From Streptomyces sp. F001 (GTDB taxonomy: Bacteria; Actinomycetota; Actinomycetes; Streptomycetales; Streptomycetaceae), in the NCBI RefSeq assembly GCF_004187715.1, contig NZ_QZWF01000003.1, forward strand, positions 1-64,000: DNA of 64,000 bases, read 5' to 3'. The notes below the pieces were generated by a model, which saw nothing but the letters and a program-made list of their open reading frames with translations, ran no database searches and was not told the origin of the DNA. Numbering within the stretch: position 1 is the stretch's first letter; every line of letters starts with the position of its first letter. A program made the position numbers and the translations under genes. This document shows positions 36,607-45,855 of the stretch, piece after piece.

Positions 36607-37174
36607 ATGAACCACGCCCAGCTCACCGCCCTCGGCCGCGCCCTCCGCCTCCTCGGCGAACACGGCGAAGTCCTCACCCCCGACACCCCGGACGCCAAGC
36701 TGCACGAGGTCAAGGCCGATCTGCAACGCGCTCTGGATCTGCTGGAGGAGAGCGTCAGCACGGCCGCGCCCACCACTCGCTGCCCGGAGCATCCCACCGG
36801 CCCCGTCGACGAGAGCGCCCCCGACCTCTGCCTGCTGTGCGAGACCCGGCGCCGGGCGGCCCGCCGCGCCGAGTTCAACGGGCCCTCCGCGCCACCCGCC
36901 CCACCGGAAACGCCCCTCCCGGTACGGCACCCGCGCCGACCGCCCCCAGCCCCAGCAGCGCTGGCTGCCGGAGCTGTGGAACGGTCAGGAGTGGCAGTTG
37001 TGCGGCACCCCGCGCCGCGACCGCCGTGAGGCCGAGCTGTACATCGCAGCCCAGCGGCGCGGCTCACGGCCCGCCATGGCGTACCGCCTGGTGCACGAGT
37101 TCACCGACTACGAGGTGCTGCGCGTGTGGGGCACCCCGGTGCGGGTCGACATCGAGCCGATGGGCAACCTGTAA
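36607..37174 (+). CDS. Hypothetical protein following Uma2 (frameshifted)
   Basis: Begins 4 bases after the Uma2 stop. First frame: MNHAQLTALGRALRLLGEHGEV, an acidic helix, then CPEHP and CLLCETRRRAARR with possible metal-binding cysteines. After a proline-rich stretch near 36917 the frame changes and continues RWLPELWNGQEWQLCG, RREAELYIAAQRRGSRPAMAYRLVHEF, VLRVWGTPVRVDIEPMGNL to TAA at 37172. I read this as one ~188-residue protein with one indel, though two overlapping genes cannot be excluded. No family recognised. Confidence 0.6.
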
Positions 37175-37196
37175 GCCGTACGACGAGCTCGAACGC

Positions 37197-38672
37197 CTAC
37201 GCCTTCACTGCGGAGACCTGCGCCGGTTCCGCCTCTGCGGCCGCCGCCCCGGCCGCCGGACGCCCGCGCGGGATGAACGACGCGACGGCGAAGGCGAGCA
37301 GGGCCGCTCCCGCGCCGATCGCGAGGACCGTGCGGAAGCCGTCCTGGGAGGGCAGCGCGACGGGGCCGAGGTTGATGGTCGTCTGGGCCAGGATGACGCC
37401 CGCCACCGCGCTCGCCGTGGACGTACCGATGGACCGCATCAGGGTGTTGAGGCTGTTGGCCGCGGCCGTCTCGGAGGGGTCCACCGCGCCCATGATGAGC
37501 GCGGGCATCGAGCCGTACGTGAAGCCGATACCGGCGCCGATGACGCAGGAGACCAGGACGAAGTGCCAGACGGCGTCCATCAGCACGATGTTCAGGCCGT
37601 AGCCTCCGGCCACGATCAGGGCGCCGATCATCAGAGTGACCTTCGGGCCCTTGGCCTTGGACACGGCGGCGGAGACCGGTGCCGTCAGCATCATCACCAG
37701 ACCGGACGGCGCCATGACCAGACCGGCGGCGAGCATCGACTGGCCCAGGCCGTAGCCGGTGGCCTCGGGCGCCTGCAGCATCTGCGGAATGACCAGGGAC
37801 ATCGCGAACATCGCGAAGCCGACGGCCACCGAGGCGAGGTTCGTCACCAGCACCTGACGGCGGGCCGTGGAGCGCAGGTCCACCAGCGGCTGGGTGACGC
37901 GCAGCTCCCACCAGCCCCACACCAGCAGGACGACGACGGCCGCGGCGAACAGGCCGAGCGTGGTGCTGCTGGTCCAGCCCCAGTCCGCCCCCTTGGAGAT
38001 GCCCAGGAGCAGGCAGACCAGGCCGACTGCCAGGCCGAGTGCGCCGATCAGGTCGAACCATCCGCCGGTGCGGACCTTCGACTCGGGTACGAGGGTCAGG
38101 ACGAGGACACCGGCCACGACACCGAGGGCGGCCGAGGTCCAGAAGAGGACGTGCCAGTCGAAGTTGTCGGCGATGAGCGCGGCGGCGGGCAGACCGAGGG
38201 CGCCGCCGACGCCGAGGGAGGCGCTCATCAGCGCGGTGGCGGAGCCGAGCCGTTCGGCGGGCAGTTCGTCGCGCATGATGCTGATGCCGAGCGGGATGAC
38301 ACCGGAGGCCAGGCCCTGCAGCACCCGTCCGACGATCATCGGGACCAGGGAGTCGCTCAGCGCGGCGGTGACCGAGCCGGCCACCAGCAGGACCACGCTG
38401 ACCAGCAGCATGCGGCGCTTGCCGTACATGTCACCGAGCCGGCCCATCACCGGCGTGGCGACGGCGGCGGCGAGCAGCGTGGCGGTGACGGCCCAGGCGG
38501 TGTCCGAGGAGGGGGCGTCCAGGAGCTGCGGCAGCTCCGGGACGATCGGGATCACCAGGGTCTGCATCAGGGAGACGACGATTCCGGCGAAGGCCAGCAC
38601 CGCCACCACGGCGTTCGCCCTCGGCGGGGCCGAGCCTCCGGTGTCGGCGGGTCGGGCAGGGGCGTGGGACAT
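37197..38672 (-). CDS. MFS drug exporter, DHA2-type
   Basis: A 491-residue exporter with 14 hydrophobic segments. MFS motif A is GRLGDMYGKRRML; motif C-like GLASGVIPLGISIMRDELP follows, typical of drug:H+ antiporters. ATG at 38672 has GGAGG six bases upstream. A three-half-site palindromic operator lies 30 bases further upstream, suggesting control by a MarR/TetR-type repressor encoded elsewhere. Confidence 0.9.
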   Translation of the reverse strand: MSHAPARPADTGGSAPPRANAVVAVLAFAGIVVSLMQTLVIPIVPELPQLLDAPSSDTAWAVTATLLAAAVATPVMGRLGDMYGKRRMLLVSVVLLVAGSVTAALSDSLVPMIVGRVLQGLASGVIPLGISIMRDELPAERLGSATALMSASLGVGGALGLPAAALIADNFDWHVLFWTSAALGVVAGVLVLTLVPESKVRTGGWFDLIGALGLAVGLVCLLLGISKGADWGWTSSTTLGLFAAAVVVLLVWGWWELRVTQPLVDLRSTARRQVLVTNLASVAVGFAMFAMSLVIPQMLQAPEATGYGLGQSMLAAGLVMAPSGLVMMLTAPVSAAVSKAKGPKVTLMIGALIVAGGYGLNIVLMDAVWHFVLVSCVIGAGIGFTYGSMPALIMGAVDPSETAAANSLNTLMRSIGTSTASAVAGVILAQTTINLGPVALPSQDGFRTVLAIGAGAALLAFAVASFIPRGRPAAGAAAAEAEPAQVSAVKA

Positions 38673-38702
38673 GGCTGGCCTCCGGTCGCGGTGAACAGTG
38701 CT

Positions 38703-38737
38703 TGACTTAGGCAACCATAAGTCAGTTGCTTGACTTA
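38703..38737. promoter_or_regulatory. Three-half-site operator upstream of MFS exporter
   Basis: TGACTTA at 38703-38709, TAAGTCA at 38718-38724 and TGACTTA at 38731-38737. Adjacent half-sites form perfect inverted repeats with spacers of 8 and 6 bases. The position, 31-65 bases before the MFS start, fits a repressor operator. No regulator gene is adjacent. Confidence 0.65.
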
Positions 38738-38774
38738 CTCAAGAAAAGTCAGGTCACGGCTGGGCCAAAAGGGC

Positions 38775-38810
38775 GGTGGCCCCGGCGATCACGTGATCGC
38801 CGGGGCCACC
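38775..38810 (-). terminator. Intrinsic terminator downstream of the OYE gene
   Basis: A perfect 36-base palindrome centred on CACGTG (38790-38795), giving an 18-bp self-complementary stem with arms starting GGTGGCCCCGGCGATC. On the minus strand it is followed by a short T4 stretch. It separates the OYE gene from the MFS regulatory region and could act in both directions. Confidence 0.8.
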
Positions 38811-38825
38811 CACTGTCGCCGATCG

Positions 38826-39951
38826 TCAGCTCAGCGAGGTCAGCGACGCCGCGTCGTACGGCGCCAGCTCCTCGAACCGGCCCTCCAGCACCTTCGCCGC
38901 CCACTGCGGGTCCTGGAGCAGCGCGCGGCCGACGGCCACGAGATCGAACTCATCCCGCTCCAGGCGGTCCAGGAGGTTGTCGAGGCTGCCCACCCGGCGC
39001 CTCCCCCTGGAAGGCCTTGAGGAACTCACCGTCCAGGCCGACCGAACCGACGGTGATGGCGGGCTTGCCGGTCAGCTTCTTCGTCCAGCCCGCGAGATTG
39101 AGGTCCGCACCCTCGAACTCCGGAAGCCAGTAGCGGCGCGTGGAGGCGTGGAAGGCGTCGACGCCGGCCGACGCCAGCGGGGTCAGGATCGCCTCCAGCT
39201 CCTCCGGCGTCTCGGCGAGCCGCGCGTCGTAGGCCTCCTGCTTCCACTGCGAGTAGCGGAAGATGATCGGGAAGGACGCCGAGACCGACTCCCGTACGGC
39301 CGCCACGATCTCCGCCGCGAACTTCGCACGGGTGACCCGGTCACCGCCGTAGGCGTCCGTGCGGCGGTTGGTGCCCTCCCACAGGAACTGGTCGAGCAGG
39401 TAGCCGTGGGCGCCGTGGAGCTCCACGCCGTCGAAGCCGATGCGCTCGGCGGCCGCGGCGGCCTCCGCGAACGCGCCGATGACGTCGTCCAGATCGCGCT
39501 GGGTCATCGCCTTGCCCGTGGGCTCGCTCTCGCCGATCCGCAGACCGGAGGGGCCGACGGCGGGGGCGTCCGCGAACGGCGGCTGGCCCTGCTTGCGGAC
39601 CATGCCGATGTGCCACAGCTGCGGGACGATCGTGCCGCCCGCCGCGTGCACCGCCTCGGCGACCTTCGCCCAGCCCGCCAGCTGCTCCTCGCCGTGGAAC
39701 CGCGGGACACGGTCGCTCTGCCCGGCCGAGTCGTGGCCGACGTAGGTGCCCTCGGTGACGATCAGGCCGACGCCGGCGGCAGCGCGACGGGCGTAGTACG
39801 AGCGCACATCCTCGCCGGGGACGCCGCCCGGGGAAAACATGCGGGTCATCGGCGCCATCACGACGCGGTTCGGGACGGTGAGGCCATTGATCATGGTCGG
39901 CCGGGACAGGATCTGGGCCGCACGGGAGGCGGAGGACGTGGTGACGGTCAC
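38826..39951 (-). CDS. NADH:flavin oxidoreductase, Old Yellow Enzyme family (frameshifted)
   Basis: FMN-dependent ene-reductase, TIM barrel, ~374 residues. GTG at 39951 has GAGGAG about seven bases upstream. Visible family blocks: LTVPNRVVMAPMTRMFSPGG, PQLWHIGMVRK (substrate His/Asn region), GFDGVELHGAHGYLLDQFLW and ITVGSVGLDGEF. One indel near 39000 breaks the frame; after it the expected SLDNLLDRLERDEFDLVAVG and RALLQDPQWAAKV run to the stop at 38826. A palindrome CGCTTAAGTAAGCG lies about 60 bases upstream. Confidence 0.85.
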
Positions 39952-40013
39952 GCGGGGCTCCTCGGGGTGGGGGTCTGCTGACCAGCTGGTATGTGCGCGT
40001 GCATTGTTGCACC

Positions 40014-40027
40014 CGCTTAAGTAAGCG
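40014..40027. promoter_or_regulatory. Palindrome upstream of the OYE gene
   Basis: CGCTTA-AG-TAAGCG, two 6-base inverted arms with a 2-base spacer, 63 bases before the GTG start. Typical size for a MarR- or HxlR-type operator; the regulator is not in the window. Confidence 0.5.
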
Positions 40028-40084
40028 ATTATGCGGGTCCATGCATTCCGCGCCTGCCGCATCCGGCCGTGATCCCGGACACGC

Positions 40085-40126
40085 CCGAGGGCGGCACCCC
40101 CTGTCTCCAGGGAGTGCCGCCCTCGG
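40085..40126 (-). terminator. Intrinsic terminator downstream of groEL
   Basis: CCGAGGGCGGCAC at 40085-40097 pairs with GTGCCGCCCTCGG at 40114-40126 (13 bp), with further pairing inside (CCCTG/CAGGG). It lies 35-75 bases after the groEL stop. No clear T tract. Confidence 0.7.
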
Positions 40127-40160
40127 TCCGAAGGACGGTCGATCAACCGGAACCGGTCGA

Positions 40161-41813
<1,653 letters not shown>

Positions 41814-41927
41814 TTACTTCGGACCGCGCCCGCGCCCGCGACGGACGGCTCGCACGCCTTGTGGTTCCTTGCCCCACTTGGCTTGCGGCCTCACCGACCC
41901 GGTCCTTCTTTGTCACTCTCACCTTCA

Positions 41928-41971
41928 GAGTGCTAACGCCAATGATTAGCACTCGGGCATGGAGAGTGCAA
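41928..41971 (-). promoter_or_regulatory. CIRCE operator and promoter of groEL
   Basis: GAGTGCTAA (41928-41936), nine spacer bases, TTAGCACTC (41946-41954): a perfect CIRCE inverted repeat, the HrcA repressor site. On the minus strand TTGCAC (41966-41971) and TAATCA (41943-41948) are spaced 17 bases and form the -35/-10; the -10 sits inside CIRCE, so HrcA would block polymerase. Confidence 0.93.
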
Positions 41972-42105
41972 GCGCCTGCGGAGCGGGCCCGTGAGGGGCG
42001 GCGGCCGGGCGGCGGTTCGAAGGCGCGCCCGCGGAGCGGGCTCCGTGAGGGGTGGCGGGTGGGAGCAAGCGCCTCCCACGGACCGAGGCCGGCCTCCGGG
42101 CAGGC

Positions 42106-42141
42106 CGAAGGGCTCGCACCCCAGGGGGTGCGAGCCCTTCG
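42106..42141 (-). terminator. Terminator downstream of the cspA-type gene
   Basis: CGAAGGGCTCGCACCCC (42106-42122) pairs perfectly with GGGGTGCGAGCCCTTCG (42125-42141), a 17-bp stem with a two-base loop as drawn. It lies about 37 bases after the cold-shock gene stop. Confidence 0.85.
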
Positions 42142-42177
42142 AAGAACAGAAGAACGTCGCTGCAGTCGGCGCGTGCT

Positions 42178-42384
42178 TCAGCTGGTCGCGAGCCGGACCA
42201 TGTCCGCCTGCGGCCCCTTCTGGCCCTGCGAGATCTCGAAATCGACCCGCTGACCCTCTTCCAGGGTGCGGTATCCGTCCATCTGGATCGCGCTGTAGTG
42301 GACGAAAACATCCGCACCACCGTCGACCGCGATGAAGCCGTACCCCTTCTCCGCGTTGAACCACTTGACGGTGCCCTGAGCCAT
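42178..42384 (-). CDS. Cold-shock protein, CspA family
   Basis: A 68-residue RNA chaperone with both binding motifs, [11 protein letters not shown] (RNP1) and VFVHYSAI (RNP2). ATG at 42384 gives the standard N-terminus [17 protein letters not shown]; an upstream in-frame GTG/ATG would add ten atypical residues. A long leader probably lies upstream, as for other csp genes. Confidence 0.95.
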   Translation of the reverse strand: MAQGTVKWFNAEKGYGFIAVDGGADVFVHYSAIQMDGYRTLEEGQRVDFEISQGQKGPQADMVRLATS

Positions 42385-42737
42385 GCCTAACTCCCCTATT
42401 ACTGGCCCTTGCACAGATCCACACTTCGCGGATCCGGGTCAGACCTCACCCCCCATTGGTCGGGGGCGTGCGCCGGAACGCGTCGACCGCGGCTGAATGT
42501 ATCTGTCCAACTGCCGTCTGCAACAGGTCAATCGGACGAGAATTCTGGGCACCACGGGGCGGGAATTTGCGGAGGATTCGCCCGAATTCAGGGCAAGTCG
42601 GGCCCCGTAAAGGGAATGAAAGACGCAAAAGAGCCACATACTTTGGCTGCTTCTTATCGCACGCGGAGCCGGAACTCATATGCGTCCGGCATGCGGGTCG
42701 CAGCGCGTTCCCCAACTGTACCGCGCTCAATCACACT
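42385..42737. other. Intergenic stretch, csp leader region
   Basis: About 350 bases between the cold-shock gene and the metO terminator, less GC-rich than the surroundings. It would hold the csp promoter and 5' leader. A GATCCACACTTCGCGGATC hairpin lies near 42416-42434. No open reading frame with coding character was found on either strand. Confidence 0.5.
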
Positions 42738-42776
42738 GAATTGCCCCCTCCGCTTCTCTCACGGAGGGGGCAATTC
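42738..42776 (-). terminator. Terminator downstream of metO
   Basis: GAATTGCCCCCTCCG (42738-42752) and CGGAGGGGGCAATTC (42762-42776) form a perfect 15-bp stem with a 9-base loop, 48 bases after the metO stop. Confidence 0.88.
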
Positions 42777-42823
42777 GATGAACATTGCGTAACCGGCGTT
42801 ACTCACGGTAACGCAGGAGCGGG

Positions 42824-43099
42824 TCAGCCGCCCGCGACCGCCGGGATGATGGAGACGCCCGCACCGTCCGGGGTCGCCGTCTGAAGGCCCTGCTCGAAAC
42901 GGACGTCGTCGTCGTTGACGTACACGTTGACGAAGCGGCGCAGCTTGCCCTGGTCGTCCAGGACGCGGGCCGAGATGCCCGTGTGGTTCTTCTCCAGATC
43001 GGCGATGACCTCGGCGAGGGTCGCACCCTCGGCGGCGACCTCTGCCTGACCGCCGGTGTAGGTACGCAGGATGGTGGGGATGCGGACGGTGACGCTCAT
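42824..43099 (-). CDS. metO: Sulfur-carrier protein MetO (MoaD/ThiS fold)
   Basis: A 91-residue ubiquitin-like protein ending in GG (IIPAVAGG), the site that becomes a thiocarboxylate. Family body: VRIPTILRTYTGGQAEV, GATLAEVIADLEKNHTGI, RRFVNVYVNDDDVR. In Streptomyces such a carrier encoded directly after the threonine-synthase-like MetM is reported to donate sulfur for homocysteine synthesis from O-phosphohomoserine. It lies 124 bases downstream of metM, behind the same SAM riboswitch. A role in other sulfur transfer (CysO-like) is the alternative. Confidence 0.82.
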   Translation of the reverse strand: MSVTVRIPTILRTYTGGQAEVAAEGATLAEVIADLEKNHTGISARVLDDQGKLRRFVNVYVNDDDVRFEQGLQTATPDGAGVSIIPAVAGG

Positions 43100-43140
43100 G
43101 CGGGGTGACCTCCGGTCGGGTGCACAGGGACGGCGGGGCA

Positions 43141-43180
43141 GCGCCCCAGGGGGGCGGGGAACTGCGCGACCAGCCCCCAC
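43141..43180. repeat. Dispersed repeat A, copy 2
   Basis: GCGCCCCAGGGGGGCGGGGA followed by ACTGCGCGACCAGCCCCCAC, between metM and metO. The core GCGGGGAACTGCGCGAC-CAGCC is shared with the elements at 30281-30311 (inverted) and 51003-51048. Confidence 0.75.
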
Positions 43181-43223
43181 CGGTCCGCAGCGTGAATTCG
43201 GCCTTCCAGCGGAGCGCCCCGGC

Positions 43224-44507
43224 TCATGCGAGGCCAGCCTTTCGGAAGGAGTCGAGGTTCGGGCGGATGGTGGCGGTCAGGCCGGTGCCGGCCACCGCGT
43301 CAAGGGTCTTCAGGCCGTCGCCGGTGTTGAGGACGACCGTCGTCAGGGTCGGGTCGAGTACGCCGTTCTCGATCAGCTTGCGCGTGACGCCGACCGTCAC
43401 GCCACCCGCCGTCTCGGCGAAGATGCCCTCGGTCCGGGCGAGCAGCTTGATCGCGTCCACGATCTGCTCGTCCGTCACGTCCTCCACCGCACCGCCCGTA
43501 CGGCGCGCGATGTCCAGGACGTACGGCCCGTCCGCGGGGTTGCCGATGGCCAGCGACTTGGCGATGGTGTCCGGCTTCTGCGGCCGGACGACGTCATGGC
43601 CCCCCTTGAAGGCCACCGACACCGGCGAGCAGCCCTCAGCCTGCGCACCGAAGATCTTGTACGGCTTGTCCTCGACCAGCCCGAGCTTGATCAGCTCCTG
43701 GAGACCCTTGTCGATCTTCGTGAGCTGGGAGCCGGAGGCGATCGGGACGACGATCTGGTCGGGCAGCTGCCAGCCGAGCTGCTCGCAGATCTCGTACGCC
43801 AGGGTCTTGGAGCCCTCCGCGTAGTACGGCCGCAGGTTGACGTTGACGAAGCCCCAGCCCTCGCCGGCCGGGTCGCCGATCAGCTCGGAGCAGAAGCGGT
43901 TCACGTCGTCGTAGTTGCCCTCGATGCCGATGAGTTCGCCACCGTAGACCGCGGCCATGACGACCTTGCCCTGCTCCAGGTCGTGCGGGATGAACACGCA
44001 GGAGCGGAAGCCGGCGCGGGCCGCCGCGGCGCCCACCGCACCGGCCAGGTTGCCGGTGGAGGAGCAGGACAGAGTGGTGAAGCCGAAGGCGCGGGCGGCC
44101 TCCAGGGCCTGGGCGACCACACGGTCCTTGAAGGAGTGGGTCGGGTTGCCGGAGTCGTCCTTCACGTACAGCCCACCGGTGACGCCGAGTTCGCGCGCGA
44201 GGTTGTCGGCCTTGACGAGCTTGGTCCAGCCCGGGTTCAGGTTCGGCTTGCCGGCGACGTCCGCGGGGACGGGCAGCAGGGGTGCGTAACGCCAGATGTT
44301 CGACGGTCCCGCCTCGATGCGCCCCCGGAGCTCCTCGGCGTCGTACGCGGAGAAGTCGTACGCGATCTCGAGCGGGCCGAAACACTCCTCGCACGCGAAG
44401 ACCGGGCCGAGCGGTACGCGGTGGCCGCACTCGCGACAGGACAGCGCGGCGGCGGGACCGAGGTCGACGGTGGGAGTGCTGGTGCTTTCGACAGTCTGCA
44501 CAGCCAT
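43224..44507 (-). CDS. metM: MetM, O-phosphohomoserine-dependent homocysteine synthase (threonine-synthase-like)
   Basis: PLP enzyme of the threonine synthase fold, 427 residues. N-terminal zinc-ribbon-like CRECG...CEECF, PLP lysine in PTHSFKDRVV, phosphate loop SCSSTGNLAGAVG. Annotation pipelines usually call it threonine synthase (thrC). It is placed behind a SAM-I riboswitch and before a sulfur-carrier gene, which matches the MetM/MetO pair reported in Streptomyces that turns O-phospho-L-homoserine into homocysteine. I infer that role here; plain threonine synthase remains possible. Starts ATG 44507; the ribosome site GGAGAAAGG overlaps the 3' side of the riboswitch P1 stem. Confidence 0.85.
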   Translation of the reverse strand: MAVQTVESTSTPTVDLGPAAALSCRECGHRVPLGPVFACEECFGPLEIAYDFSAYDAEELRGRIEAGPSNIWRYAPLLPVPADVAGKPNLNPGWTKLVKADNLARELGVTGGLYVKDDSGNPTHSFKDRVVAQALEAARAFGFTTLSCSSTGNLAGAVGAAAARAGFRSCVFIPHDLEQGKVVMAAVYGGELIGIEGNYDDVNRFCSELIGDPAGEGWGFVNVNLRPYYAEGSKTLAYEICEQLGWQLPDQIVVPIASGSQLTKIDKGLQELIKLGLVEDKPYKIFGAQAEGCSPVSVAFKGGHDVVRPQKPDTIAKSLAIGNPADGPYVLDIARRTGGAVEDVTDEQIVDAIKLLARTEGIFAETAGGVTVGVTRKLIENGVLDPTLTTVVLNTGDGLKTLDAVAGTGLTATIRPNLDSFRKAGLA

Positions 44508-44527
44508 GTGAGGCGAGGCCCTTTCTC

Positions 44528-44671
44528 CTCATCTTCCTCACGACGCATCTCGCCGTGAGACGGAATTGGCACCTTCCCTAGCCGGGAGCCTCACCACGTC
44601 TGCGTGACAAGAACCGGCTGGAGGGTTGCCGGGGCTTCATCGGGCCGTTTCCCTCTGCCCCTCTGGATGAG
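44528..44671 (-). ncRNA. SAM-I (S-box) riboswitch upstream of metM
   Basis: Read on the minus strand: P1 5' strand CTCATC (44671-44666), then GAGGGAAACGGCCCGATGAA and GCCCCGGCAACC, the conserved P2/kink-turn core, then GGAAGGTGCCAATTCC of J3/4-P4, and P1 3' strand GATGAG (44533-44528). These are the S-box hallmarks. P1's 3' strand runs straight into the ribosome site AGGAGAAAGG of metM, so SAM binding probably blocks translation initiation. A promoter-like TTGTTT ... TACAGC lies just upstream. Confidence 0.92.
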
Positions 44672-44827
44672 CTGTATGTGGTTGTAGACGCAAACAACCC
44701 CCGACATGCGATGGTCATCAGCGTTGTTCAAGACTGTAACCGAAGGCCAGGACAGTTGAGATAGTCGTCCGAACCGCGAGATGGATCACAACCCCCTCGC
44801 CTGGAGAACGCAGAGGAGCCGCAAGCT

Positions 44828-45772
44828 GTGCTGGAAGAAGTCGAGCGCTGGCTGAGCACCCGCTCCTGGTCCCTGACCGATCGCCCGCTCCACAAGATCC
44901 TGGCCGCCAAACGCACGACGGGCCAGTCGGTCAGTGTCGTGCTGCCCGCACTCAACGAGGAGGAGACCGTCGGCGACATCGTCGCCGTGATCCGTCACGA
45001 CCTCATGCAGCAGGCCCCGCTCGTCGACGAGCTCATCGTCGTCGACTCGGGCTCCACCGACCGCACCTCCGAGGTGGCCGCCGCCGCGGGCGCCCGGGTC
45101 GTCCACCGCGACGACATCCTGCCGCGCATACCGGCCGTCTCCGGCAAGGGCGAGGTCCTGTGGCGCTCTCTCCTCGTCACCAGCGGGGACATCGTCTGCT
45201 TCATCGACGCCGACCTGAAGGAGTTCTCCTCGGACTTCGTGTCGGGCATCGTCGGCCCGCTGCTCACCGACCCGGAGATCGACCTCGTCAAGGGGATGTA
45301 CGACCGTCCCCTCGGGGGTACGGCGGGACAGGGCGGCCGGGTGACCGAACTGATGGCCCGTCCGCTGCTGAACATGCACTGGCCGCAGCTGGCCGGTTTC
45401 GTCCAGCCACTCGGCGGCGAGTACGCGGCCCGCCGCTCGCTGCTCGAACAGCTTCCGTTCCCCGTCGGCTACGGCGTGGAGCTCGGCATGCTGGTCGACT
45501 CCCTCCACCTGGCCGGCCTCGAGGCGCTCGCGCAGGTCGACGTCGGGGTGCGCAAGCACCGCCACCAGGACGGGCAGGCGCTCGGCCGGATGGCGGCGGC
45601 GATCTACCGCACGGCCCAGCTGCGGCTGGCCCGCGGCCATCTGATCCGTCCCTCCCTCACCCAGTTCGAACGGGTGGAGGACGGCTTCGAACCGCGTACG
45701 TTCTCCGTGGACACGGAGGAGCGGCCACCGATGGTGGAGATCGCCGAGTACGCCGCCCGGAAAGTGGCGTGA
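44828..45772 (+). CDS. gpgS: Glucosyl-3-phosphoglycerate synthase
   Basis: GT-A glycosyltransferase (GT81) that joins glucose from NDP-glucose to 3-phosphoglycerate, first step to glucosylglycerate or methylglucose polysaccharides. 314 residues. SVSVVLPALNEEETVGDIV begins the nucleotide-binding fold, FIDADLKEF holds the DXD motif, and GYGVELGMLVD is a conserved acceptor region. GTG at 44828; GAGGAG lies about 11 bases upstream. Adjacent to otsA, so the locus groups compatible-solute sugars. Confidence 0.9.
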   Translation: MLEEVERWLSTRSWSLTDRPLHKILAAKRTTGQSVSVVLPALNEEETVGDIVAVIRHDLMQQAPLVDELIVVDSGSTDRTSEVAAAAGARVVHRDDILPRIPAVSGKGEVLWRSLLVTSGDIVCFIDADLKEFSSDFVSGIVGPLLTDPEIDLVKGMYDRPLGGTAGQGGRVTELMARPLLNMHWPQLAGFVQPLGGEYAARRSLLEQLPFPVGYGVELGMLVDSLHLAGLEALAQVDVGVRKHRHQDGQALGRMAAAIYRTAQLRLARGHLIRPSLTQFERVEDGFEPRTFSVDTEERPPMVEIAEYAARKVA

Positions 45773-45855
45773 CCGTTTTATGGGCGTTGTATACGGCCCC
45801 GCCGGGTGGCCTTCCGTACGTTTGAGCGGATCCGGCTCGGGCTAGGTTGAGGCGT

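Noticed and set aside
36607..37174. Two separate overlapping small genes
   Set aside because: The second part has no ribosome site or plausible start, and its frame follows directly from the first at a G/C run; one frameshifted gene is simpler.
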